A stretch of DNA of 64,000 nucleotides from Gordonia insulae. Lineage in GTDB: Bacteria > Actinomycetota > Actinomycetes > Mycobacteriales > Mycobacteriaceae. The stretch spans positions 4,774,001-4,838,000 of the forward strand of contig NZ_CP033972.1 in NCBI RefSeq assembly GCF_003855095.1, read 5' to 3'. A program made the position numbers and the translations under genes. Each line of letters opens with the position of its first letter. Positions within the stretch are counted from its first letter, which is position 1. The notes beneath the pieces are model-generated. The model was given only the letters and a program-made list of their open reading frames with translations. It was not told the DNA's origin and made no database searches. Shown piece after piece: positions 8,583 through 17,218 of this stretch.

Positions 8583-8629
8583 AGCTGCCGCCGAGGGGAT
8601 ATCCCCTCGGACCGGCCCCAGGGGGCCGA
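8583..8629. repeat. 47-bp palindrome-bearing repeat, copy 2
   Basis: Same orientation and layout as copy 1: 20-bp palindrome at 8591-8610, then CAGGGGGCCGA at 8619-8629 after the same 8-base gap. The 28 bases ending with the palindrome differ from copy 1 at a single position; the 8-base gap is not conserved. Confidence 0.85.
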
Positions 8630-8648
8630 TCTCAGCCGGCGGAGCGCC

Positions 8649-8912
8649 TCAGAGTGCGGCGAGGCCGACGATCACACCGACGGCCAGCGCGATCATCACG
8701 ATCGCGGCGATGACGACGGGCGGGTCGATGCGCCGGCGGGTCGGCCGGGGTGACGGCATCGGGCGCGCGGCCGACCGCCGGATGTGCAGCGGGTGGGTCG
8801 GTGGTTCGTAGTACGCGCGTGGCGGGGTCTCGGGCGAGCGGGTCACCGGCGTCTGGTGATGGACCCAGGTTTCGTGTCGAGGCAGTCGGGTGGTTGGTCC
8901 GTTGCCGGTCAC
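8649..8912 (-). CDS. Small tail-anchored membrane protein, unknown function
   Basis: An 87-residue protein not recognised as any named family. The first 60 residues are polar and rich in Pro, Arg and Thr. The C-terminus is one clear membrane span (PPVVIAAIVMIALAVGVIVG) ending two or three residues later. That makes it a tail-anchored protein with a cytoplasmic N-terminus. GTG 8912 was chosen because it overlaps the stop of the upstream DUF4878-like gene (GTGA), implying coupled translation; an ATG at 8933 is in frame. Partnership with the upstream membrane protein is inferred from position only. Confidence 0.65.
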   Translation of the reverse strand: MTGNGPTTRLPRHETWVHHQTPVTRSPETPPRAYYEPPTHPLHIRRSAARPMPSPRPTRRRIDPPVVIAAIVMIALAVGVIVGLAAL

Positions 8913-10948
8913 TGGGGCGTGCACACCTTCCAATCATCGCCGGACTTCTGCAGGTTGATCGTCACCGTCTGCGGGGTGTCGGGGCGGCTGCTGTGCACCG
9001 CATTGACCTCGACAACAGCCTGGTTGCCGCCGTCGCCGGTGACCTTGACCGCCTTGACCTCGCTGACCTGGATGAGCTCGTTGCGGGCCCGCTGGCCGTC
9101 GTAGATCTTCTGGAAATCGCTATCGCTGATCGACGTGTAGAACTGGTTGCGCTCGCCGCAGGTGACCGACCGCAGGGTGTCCAGATCACCCTCGTAGAGC
9201 GCGGTGGAGAACTTCTTGGCGGCGTCCGCGGCCTCGTCGGCAGGAGCCGGGGGTCGCAGGTTCATGTAGGCGAACACCGCGCCGACAGCCGCGATCACGA
9301 CGATCACGGCGGCGCCCACCAGCCACGGCCAGCGACGTCGCCCGCCGGACTCGGTCGACTTCGCCTTCGACGCCGGCCCGTCACCCTTGCCCGGAATGAC
9401 CTCGGGCGGCTTGTGGGCCGTCGTCGACCAACCCTGTGTCGACGATCCTTGCGACGACGTTCCTTGCGCTGACGATCCCGGTGATGACGCCGCGGCAGTG
9501 CCCGCAGCCGCGGCCGCCCCGGCCGCGGCAGCTGCCGCGACCGGCTTGGTGACCGGTCGGGTCTCGGTGTCCGATTCGTCGGTCGAGTCGTCGGCGGCGA
9601 AGGCCTTCGTCGGGGCCACATCATCGCCGTCGGTGGTCCCCGAGTCGGCAGCTGCGGAGTCAGCGGTCGCCTCGTCGGCGGTTTCGGCCGGGGAGTTGTC
9701 GTCACCGCCGAGGGCGTCGATCTCCTCGAGGTCGTCGAGCTCCTCGGCGTCGGGCAGGTCGTCACGACGGATCACGGTCGTCGCGGAGTCGGTCGGGCCG
9801 ATGCCGCCGCCAACCTTCTTGGGCTTGTCGTCGGCGGGCGCGTCCTCGGTGTCCTCGCCCGCATCGGCAGCGGCGGCGCCGGCAGCCGATGCGCCGAGTG
9901 CGTCGATGTTCTCGAGATCGTCGAGTTCGCTGATGTCGGGCATCTCGTCGCGCCGGATCACCTTGGTGGCCGAGTCGATGCCGCGTCCGCCCTTCGGCTT
10001 CGGCTTCGGGCGGGCGGCCTCGGGGGAGCTCTCCGCGGGAGCCTGCACGTCCTCGGTCGCGGCGTCCGCAGAGGGGTCGTCCGCGGTGGGTGCGTCCGCG
10101 GTGGGGTCGTCCGCTGTCACGTCGACGTCGGACGCGGCCTCATCACGAGCGGCGTCGTCGACCGGTTCGTCGGATTCGATTGCATCGGTGTCTGATTCGC
10201 CGGTTTCGGTGTCGTCCTCGCCGTCGACGACCGTGTCGTCGGCGTCCTCGGCCACTGCTGCGTCGGCCACTGCTGCGTCGTCCACTGCTGCGTCGGCCAC
10301 TGCCGTGTCATCCACCGCCGCGTCGTCCACGGCCGATTCGCTCTCGGCGTCATCGACGTCATCGACGATCGCGGAGTCATCAGAGACATTCGACACACTC
10401 TCGGCGTCGTCGGGATCCTCGCGGCCCGATTCGTCCCCGGCGTCGCCGTCGGCCGGCGCGTCGGCACCGTCGGCGTCGTCTCCGGCTGCGTCTTCTGCGG
10501 TGGCGGCAGCGATATCGGAAGCCTCGCCTTCATCGCCCTCGGCGCCCTCGACGTCGGCGGTCCCGGCAGCGGTGCCCTCGTCGGCGGCGGTGGCGTCCTC
10601 GGCACCCTCGACGGGGTCCGGGTCGCCGGCCGTGTCCGCGTCGGTCCCGTCCGCCTCGGTCGCATCGGCGTCGGGTGCGACATCGTCCGCAGCGCGCTCG
10701 GTGCCGTCGGTCGTCGGGCCCTGCGTCGACGTCTCGTCGTCGCCGACCGCGTCTTCCGAGGTAGAGCTGGTTCCACCGTCTGTGTTCGTCGCGTCGGTCA
10801 CCGCTGCGTCGTCGCCCTTCGTGCTGTCGACCCAGGAATCATCCGGGCCCCGGCGGCCGCTCCCGGCCGTGTGGTTCCTACCGCGATCACGCCACGCGGA
10901 GAGGGCGCGACCGAACAACGATCCCTTGTCGTCCTGCGATGAAGGCAT
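8909..10948 (-). CDS. Large acidic single-span membrane protein with C-terminal DUF4878-like domain
   Basis: A 679-residue protein similar in layout to Rv0361. Residues 50-310 are an extremely acidic, low-complexity Asp/Ala/Thr tract with DAAVADAAV-type runs. Two near-identical segments follow, centred on T328 (TKVIRRDEMP) and T390 (TTVIRRDDLP), each continuing into an LDDLE-x-IDALG sequence. Next come an Ala-rich linker, a basic stop (GGRRRWPW), one membrane span (about 538-561) and a roughly 110-residue extracytoplasmic domain with a cysteine pair (VTCGERN...WKVCTPQ). The intracellular part looks like a scaffold or signalling segment. Function is unknown. Confidence 0.8.
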   Translation of the reverse strand: MPSSQDDKGSLFGRALSAWRDRGRNHTAGSGRRGPDDSWVDSTKGDDAAVTDATNTDGGTSSTSEDAVGDDETSTQGPTTDGTERAADDVAPDADATEADGTDADTAGDPDPVEGAEDATAADEGTAAGTADVEGAEGDEGEASDIAAATAEDAAGDDADGADAPADGDAGDESGREDPDDAESVSNVSDDSAIVDDVDDAESESAVDDAAVDDTAVADAAVDDAAVADAAVAEDADDTVVDGEDDTETGESDTDAIESDEPVDDAARDEAASDVDVTADDPTADAPTADDPSADAATEDVQAPAESSPEAARPKPKPKGGRGIDSATKVIRRDEMPDISELDDLENIDALGASAAGAAAADAGEDTEDAPADDKPKKVGGGIGPTDSATTVIRRDDLPDAEELDDLEEIDALGGDDNSPAETADEATADSAAADSGTTDGDDVAPTKAFAADDSTDESDTETRPVTKPVAAAAAAGAAAAAGTAAASSPGSSAQGTSSQGSSTQGWSTTAHKPPEVIPGKGDGPASKAKSTESGGRRRWPWLVGAAVIVVIAAVGAVFAYMNLRPPAPADEAADAAKKFSTALYEGDLDTLRSVTCGERNQFYTSISDSDFQKIYDGQRARNELIQVSEVKAVKVTGDGGNQAVVEVNAVHSSRPDTPQTVTINLQKSGDDWKVCTPQ

Positions 10949-11123
10949 CGTCGTCTACACCCCGCTCTCTCCGAATCAGATGTGGTCGGCGTCCCCGTGC
11001 CGTGGTGATCCCCGCCGAGTCGGTCGCGTCGTGGCCGATCGCGCCATTCACCCTAGCGAATACCTCCGGCAATCAGCACTCGGTGGGCGTCGAAGTACTC
11101 CGTATGGGTGCTTGAATGGAGGC

Positions 11124-11561
11124 GTGACTTCCTTCGGAGATCTGCTCGGACCACAACCGGTGCTGTTGACCGGCGACGATGAAGCCGAATCGGAACTGCT
11201 CAACGGCGCAGATCCGGCCCGGACCGCGGCTGCGCACCCCACTGCGTCGATCGCATGGGCGTACCTGGCCGACGCGGCGCTCGACGCATCCGACGACGGT
11301 GCCGACGTGTCGAAGGTGATCGCCGCCTACGCGTATGCGCGAACCGGCTATCACCGCGGCCTGGACCAGCTGCGCCGGCACGGGTGGAAGGGGTTCGGCC
11401 CGGTGCCCTGGAGCCATGAACCCAACCAGGGCTTCCTGCGGTGCGTCGGTGCGCTCGCCCGTGCGGCCAAGGCCGTCGGCGAGGAGGACGAGTACCTCCG
11501 TTGCCTCGATCTCCTCAACGACAGCGACCCGGCTGCAGCGCAGCATCTCGGACTCGCTTGA
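11124..11561 (+). CDS. DUF3151 family protein
   Basis: A 145-residue soluble protein of the DUF3151 family, the same length as Rv0360c by recall. It has an alpha-helical, TPR-like feel: ASIAWAYLADAAL, VIAAYAYARTGYHRGLDQLRRHGWKGFGPVPWSHEPNQGFLRCVGALARAAKAVGE. The GWKG-PVPWSHEPN stretch is the most distinctive part. GTG 11124 gives the family length. It is divergent from the acidic DUF4878-like gene and overlaps the following FUSC gene through a TTGA junction. No biochemical function is known. Confidence 0.88.
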   Translation: MTSFGDLLGPQPVLLTGDDEAESELLNGADPARTAAAHPTASIAWAYLADAALDASDDGADVSKVIAAYAYARTGYHRGLDQLRRHGWKGFGPVPWSHEPNQGFLRCVGALARAAKAVGEEDEYLRCLDLLNDSDPAAAQHLGLA

Positions 11562-12661
11562 CCGACTGGCTGCGCCGACGGCTGAACGGACTACCGCCGC
11601 CGGTGCGGCAGCGGGTTCGGCGACTGTGGTTGTCGCTGGTCCCCATCGGACAGTGCGCGATCGCGGCGGGCGCAGCATGGTGGATCGCGGTGAACATCTT
11701 CGGTCACCCGCAGCCGTTCTTCGCGCCGATCGCCGCGGTGGTGTCGCTCGGTCTGTCGCTCGGCAAGCGCTGGCGACGCTCGGTGGAGTTGGTCGCCGGG
11801 GTCACCATCGGCATCCTGATCGGCGACCTTCTCGTCTCGCAGATCGGATCGGGGACGTGGCAGATCATGCTCGTCGTCGCGCTGGCGATGGCGGTGGCGG
11901 TCTTCCTCGACAACGGTCCGCTGATCCCGATGCAGGCCGCATCGTCGGGCGTCCTGGTCGCGACCCTGCTGCCGCCCGGGGGCGTCGGTGGCTTCCACCG
12001 CGCGATCGATGCGTTGATCGGCGGCGTGGTCGGGATGATCATCGTGGCGTTGTTCCCGGTGAACCCGGCCCACCGGGCCCGTCGCGACGCGGCGGGACTC
12101 CTGGCGACGATGCGGGACTCGGCCCGCACCCTCGTCTCCGGCCTCCGGGAGGGTGACGCCGACGTCGTCGCGTCCGCACTGGAATCGGCGCGCGGGACGC
12201 AGGAGGCGATCAACGAGATGCGCGCCGACATGCGGGGTGGCCGAGAGGTGAGCACGATCTCGCCGCTCTACTGGAACGCGCGCGAACGCCTGGCCCGCAT
12301 CTCCGCGACCGCCGATCCGATCGACAACGCGGTCCGCAACTTCCGGATCATCGCGCGGCGCGCGCTCGGCATGACGCAACGCGGTGAACCCCTGCGACCC
12401 GAGATCGTCGACATCCTCGCCGACGTCGGGGAGGCCTTCGAGGTGCTGCGGGAGATGATGATCGCCAAACCGGGCGAGGAGCCCGACCAGGCCGACGCGG
12501 CGCGGGTGCTCCGCACCGTCGCGCGCAAGGCCAAGGCCGAGCTCGTCTCCGACAGCACACTGTCGGAGACGGCGGTGATGGCAGAGCTGCGATCCATGCT
12601 CATCGACATGTTGATGATCGCCGGGCTGCGTCGCTCGTCGGCGATGGCCACACTGCGCTGA
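11558..12661 (+). CDS. FUSC-family (aromatic-acid-exporter-like) membrane protein
   Basis: A 367-residue protein with about six N-terminal membrane spans (residues 25-170, including GHPQPFFAPIAAVVSLGLSLGKRWRRS and VELVAGVTIGILIGDLL) and a helical cytoplasmic C-terminal half. This matches the FUSC/ArAE family (YccS/AaeB-like). Start TTG 11558 overlaps the DUF3151 stop codon as TTGA; an upstream frame exists but would run deep into that gene. Family members are proposed exporters of aromatic acids or similar organic anions. Substrate unknown. Confidence 0.8.
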   Translation: MTDWLRRRLNGLPPPVRQRVRRLWLSLVPIGQCAIAAGAAWWIAVNIFGHPQPFFAPIAAVVSLGLSLGKRWRRSVELVAGVTIGILIGDLLVSQIGSGTWQIMLVVALAMAVAVFLDNGPLIPMQAASSGVLVATLLPPGGVGGFHRAIDALIGGVVGMIIVALFPVNPAHRARRDAAGLLATMRDSARTLVSGLREGDADVVASALESARGTQEAINEMRADMRGGREVSTISPLYWNARERLARISATADPIDNAVRNFRIIARRALGMTQRGEPLRPEIVDILADVGEAFEVLREMMIAKPGEEPDQADAARVLRTVARKAKAELVSDSTLSETAVMAELRSMLIDMLMIAGLRRSSAMATLR

Positions 12662-12695
12662 CCTGGTCGTACGGGGACCGAGTTAGGGTCGCCTC

Positions 12696-12725
12696 TTGTC
12701 ATATATGCGAGAACGTGCATATATT
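12696..12725 (+). promoter_or_regulatory. Promoter of the CDF exporter gene, probably leaderless
   Basis: TTGTCA (12696-12701) and TATATT (12720-12725) are spaced 18 bases apart. The -10 ends eight bases before ATG 12734, and no ribosome-binding site is present. Confidence 0.6.
12701..12724. promoter_or_regulatory. Candidate metal-sensor (ArsR/SmtB-type) operator
   Basis: Perfect inverted repeat ATATATGC-N8-GCATATAT fills the spacer between the promoter elements of the CDF gene. AT-rich imperfect or perfect 12-2-12-like palindromes over the promoter are typical of ArsR/SmtB metal sensors such as NmtR/KmtR. No sensor gene is in the window, so the regulator would act from elsewhere. Confidence 0.55.
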
Positions 12726-12733
12726 GACGACAA

Positions 12734-13648
12734 ATGGGCCACTCACACACGCACACGCATGGGGACTCGACCGGATCCGTCGCGAATCGCCGGATCTGGC
12801 CGATGGCGGTTGCCGTCGCGATCATCTGCGGGTACTTCGTCGTCGAGCTGGTCACCGGCCTCCTCGTCAACTCGCTGGCGCTGATCGCCGACGCCGGGCA
12901 CATGCTGACCGACGTCGTCGCGCTGGTGATGGGGCTGGTGGCGCTCCTGCTGGCCAAACACGGCTCGACGACCGATGATCGCAGCTTCGGCTGGCACCGC
13001 GCCGAGGTCTTCACCGCCGTCGCGAACGCCGTCTTGCTGATCGGTGTCGCGGTCTTCGTGCTCTACGAGGCGGTGAAGCGAATCGGCACCGACCCGGAGG
13101 TGCCCGGGCTGACCCTCATCGTCGTCGCCATGATCGGGTTGCTCGTCAACCTGGCGGTGATGCTGCTGCTGCGCGCGGACGCGCAGGAATCGATCGCGGT
13201 GCGCGGCGCGTACCTCGAGGTCCTCGCCGATGCCGTGGGCAGTGTCGGCGTGCTCATCGCCGGTGTCGTCGCACTGACCACCGGGTGGGGGTACGCCGAC
13301 GTCGTGGTGGCCGTGCTCATCGCACTCTGGGTGGTCCCGCGCGCCGTGCGGCTGGCCCTCGAGGCGCTGAGGATTCTCAATCAGCAGGCGCCCGCGCACA
13401 TCGACGTCGATTCGCTGCGCCGGGATCTCGCGGCAATTCCCTCCGTCGACGACGTGCACGACCTGCATGTGTGGACGCTGACCACCGGAATGGACGTCGC
13501 CACGGTGCATCTGGGCAGCAACGGATCCAACCGCGAGGTGTTGACCGCCGCGCAGGCCGTCCTCACCCGGCACGGTCTGGAACACGCGACCGTGCAGATC
13601 GATCCGCACGACGTCCGCGAACGCTGCCACGACGAACTGAAGTGGTGA
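12734..13648 (+). CDS. Cation diffusion facilitator (CzcD/ZnT-type) metal exporter
   Basis: A 304-residue CDF antiporter that exchanges cytoplasmic Zn(II), Co(II) or similar for protons. The N-terminus is histidine-rich (HSHTHTHG). Six spans follow, with the metal-site motif HMLTD in span 2 (DAGHMLTDVVAL) and the paired LADAVGS motif in span 5. The cytoplasmic C-terminal domain has the ferredoxin-like fold of the family (VDDVHDLHVWTLTTGMDVATVHL, then HATVQID). HxxxD in span 2 with a Leu-Ala-Asp in span 5 suits zinc or cobalt. Expression is probably metal-induced through the palindrome over its promoter. Confidence 0.93.
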   Translation: MGHSHTHTHGDSTGSVANRRIWPMAVAVAIICGYFVVELVTGLLVNSLALIADAGHMLTDVVALVMGLVALLLAKHGSTTDDRSFGWHRAEVFTAVANAVLLIGVAVFVLYEAVKRIGTDPEVPGLTLIVVAMIGLLVNLAVMLLLRADAQESIAVRGAYLEVLADAVGSVGVLIAGVVALTTGWGYADVVVAVLIALWVVPRAVRLALEALRILNQQAPAHIDVDSLRRDLAAIPSVDDVHDLHVWTLTTGMDVATVHLGSNGSNREVLTAAQAVLTRHGLEHATVQIDPHDVRERCHDELKW

Positions 13649-13715
13649 CCCCGGCCGCTCGGCCGGCGCGAAAATCCGCCTGACAGAACGCGGATCGACG
13701 GTCATGCTGGCAACC

Positions 13716-14363
13716 ATGCCCGACGACCAGCTCTTGTCCCTGACCCGTAAACCCGACCGCGGCGGTGACCGCGCGCTCCTCGACGAGATCCTCGACGAGG
13801 CGCACGTCGGAGTACTGTCCACGGTCACCGACGACGGGCTGCCGTGGTCGGTGCCGATGCTGGCTGCCCGTGACGGTGACCGTCTGCTGATCCACGGGTC
13901 GTCGGGAGCGGGTGCCCTGCGCCGGGTGGCAGCGGGTGCGCCGGTGACGTTCACGGCCTTCGTCGTCGACGGTCTCGTGGTCGCCGGGACGCTCTTCGAC
14001 CACTCGGTGAACTATCGGTCGGCGGTGGTCCGGGGAACCCTGGTGCACGTCGACGACGTCACCGACGCGGCGCGAGCACTCGACGTGTTCTCCGATGCGG
14101 TGCTACCCGGCCGGAGCGCCGAGGTACGCGATCACACCCGAAAGGAGTTGTCCGCGACGCGGATTCTCGCGCTGCCCATCGTCGAGGGGCAATGGCTGTG
14201 CAAGGCTCGGTCGGGTGGGCCGGGAACCACCGACGATTCCACCGGCTGGACCGGACACATCCCGATGCACATCGCCTACGAGGAGCCGGTCACCGAAACG
14301 CCCGGCGAACTGCCGGACTCGGTGGCCCGGCTGTATCGAGCACGCCCTACCGCCAGAAGATGA
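13716..14363 (+). CDS. Pyridoxamine 5'-phosphate oxidase-fold (FMN-binding) family protein
   Basis: A 215-residue split-barrel flavin-binding protein of the NimA-like PPOX group: VGVLSTVTDDGLPWSVPMLA, LLIHGSSGAGALRR, VTFTAFVVDGLVVA, NYRSAVVRGTL. These proteins bind FMN, F420 or heme and act as small-molecule reductases; the substrate is unknown. ATG 13716 is favoured because a CATGCT hexamer (13703-13708) lies seven bases upstream with CTGACA 17 bases before it. ATG 13704, four codons longer, is the alternative. It converges on and overlaps the M50 protease gene by 17 bases. Confidence 0.85.
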   Translation: MPDDQLLSLTRKPDRGGDRALLDEILDEAHVGVLSTVTDDGLPWSVPMLAARDGDRLLIHGSSGAGALRRVAAGAPVTFTAFVVDGLVVAGTLFDHSVNYRSAVVRGTLVHVDDVTDAARALDVFSDAVLPGRSAEVRDHTRKELSATRILALPIVEGQWLCKARSGGPGTTDDSTGWTGHIPMHIAYEEPVTETPGELPDSVARLYRARPTARR

Positions 14364-15201
14364 ACAGATTCCAGCCGTAGGTCGCGAGCGCGCTCGGCAC
14401 GCCGGAGAGCCCGAACAGCCAGTAGATGACGTCGAAGAAGGCCCGGTTGAGGAACGGGATGAACAAGAGGGCGAAGACGATCAGGAAACCGTACGGCGCG
14501 ATCTTCTGCATCGAGAATCGGGTCTTGTCGGACAGATACGGCTCGACGGCACCGTAGCCGTCGAATCCCGGCACCGGCAGGATGTTCAGCACCGCCGCGG
14601 TGATCTGCAGAAACGCCAACATCGACAGTGCCGCCCACAGATTGAGATGGTCGGGCGACAGGTAGATCGTGCCATCGGTCGACTGGACGCCCGGCGTGGA
14701 CGACAAGCCGGACTGCACGGCGATCAGCAGCACGACGCCCAGCACGGCGTTGGTCGCGGGCCCCGCCAACGACACGATCGTGCGCTGCGAACGCGTGAAG
14801 CCCCGCTGGTCCACGTAGACGGCGCCGCCCGGAAAACCGATGCCGCCCAACAGGATGATCAGCAGCGGCAGCCCGATCGAGAGTCCGGGATGCGTGTAGC
14901 GCAACGGATTGAGGGTCAGATAACCGCGCAATTCGGCGTTACGGTCGCCGAACCGGAATGCGGTCACCGCGTGTGCGAACTCGTGGAGACACAGCGAGAT
15001 GACCCAGCCGGCGAGGACGAACAGCAGCGTGCCGCCGATCGACTGGGCGTTGCGCCCCGGCTCCGACGTCGCGACCAGCCAGCCGCCGACAGCGGCGGCG
15101 ACGACCAGTCCCAGGAACACCGGGCCCGGTCGGATCGCGCGCAGGATCTCCCGGGTCGTCGGCCGCGCGCCGCGTCCGGCAGCGGCAGGGAAAGCGCTCA
15201 T
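14347..15201 (-). CDS. Site-2-protease-type (M50) intramembrane metalloprotease
   Basis: A 284-residue membrane protease with the zinc motif HEFAH in LCLHEFAHAVTAFRFGD and the distal aspartate motif NILPVPGFDGYG, so the catalytic centre is intact. It has five or six membrane spans and no PDZ or CBS domain. It resembles Rv0359 by recall. Unlike the regulated SigK/SigL-type Rip1, the substrate of this subgroup is not established. ATG 15201 overlaps the upstream gene's stop (ATGA), so the two genes are one transcription unit. Confidence 0.88.
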   Translation of the reverse strand: MSAFPAAAGRGARPTTREILRAIRPGPVFLGLVVAAAVGGWLVATSEPGRNAQSIGGTLLFVLAGWVISLCLHEFAHAVTAFRFGDRNAELRGYLTLNPLRYTHPGLSIGLPLLIILLGGIGFPGGAVYVDQRGFTRSQRTIVSLAGPATNAVLGVVLLIAVQSGLSSTPGVQSTDGTIYLSPDHLNLWAALSMLAFLQITAAVLNILPVPGFDGYGAVEPYLSDKTRFSMQKIAPYGFLIVFALLFIPFLNRAFFDVIYWLFGLSGVPSALATYGWNLFIFWR

Positions 15202-15830
15202 GGGCACACCAGCTTCATGTCCACATGATGCCGGTAGAAGGTGGACCGTTTCAGCACGCGTGGGGTGAGTGTGCCCTCCCGCTCGACGACGATGTTCGTC
15301 CCGCCGGTCTGCGCGGCCCGCCCGAGGTGCCACCGACCGGGCCAGATCGGACGGATGACCCGTGCCCGCAGCCCCGGGGCGTGCGGGAGCGGCTCGATCT
15401 GTACCCCGCGGACCTCACCGGTGAACAGGTGCTCGCTGTCAACGTAGGTCTCGCCGTGCAGCTTCTCGTCGTCGGCGCCGAGATGGCGGGCCACACCGAC
15501 CAGCACGCTGGCCGCGTCGTCGCGGATCAGCGGAACGTCGCGGGCGCTGCCGTGCTCGGCGAGGGTCTGCGCCGCGGAGCCGTGCGGCAGGCGGTAGATG
15601 CGGGTCGCCCGGGTGGCGGCCGGTGGCGTGTAGGCGACCTCGACGTCGAGCCGTTCGGCGAGCATGAGCGTGGCGATGACCAGCGACAGGAACGCGTCGG
15701 CGCCGTCGGCCCCGGTCGGGGCCACGACGACCCGGGACACCTCCGGATCGGTGAGATGGTCGGTGACCGCGGCGCGCACGGCCTGTTTGCCGCTGCCCAC
15801 CCGGGACTCGCTGATCGGCACAAATGACAC
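15198..15830 (-). CDS. Conserved protein of unknown function (Rv0358-like)
   Basis: A 210-residue soluble protein. No named domain is recognised. It has alternating beta/alpha character (VSRVVVAPTGADGADAFLSLVIATLMLAERL) and a C-terminal beta-rich part (GRWHLGRAAQTGGTNIVVEREG). It is translationally coupled to the M50 protease downstream, as in mycobacteria by recall, and divergent from purA, so it may be an accessory or partner of that protease. That link rests on position only. Confidence 0.8.
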   Translation of the reverse strand: MSFVPISESRVGSGKQAVRAAVTDHLTDPEVSRVVVAPTGADGADAFLSLVIATLMLAERLDVEVAYTPPAATRATRIYRLPHGSAAQTLAEHGSARDVPLIRDDAASVLVGVARHLGADDEKLHGETYVDSEHLFTGEVRGVQIEPLPHAPGLRARVIRPIWPGRWHLGRAAQTGGTNIVVEREGTLTPRVLKRSTFYRHHVDMKLVCP

Positions 15831-15902
15831 GCGAATAGCGTATCGGGGGGTCAGAACCAGTAGGGTTGGCCTGTTGTTCAGCGCGCCAACTCAAAGGAGT
15901 AA

Positions 15903-17195
<1,293 letters not shown>

Positions 17196-17218
17196 CAGTA
17201 GCAGCTTCGAGGGGCACG

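Noticed and set aside
9387..11561. A 724-codon plus-strand frame rich in Ser and Ala, ending in the DUF3151 gene
   Set aside because: Its first 500 codons are the antisense of the Asp/Ala tract of the Rv0361-like protein. Only the last 145 codons (from GTG 11124) are a real gene.
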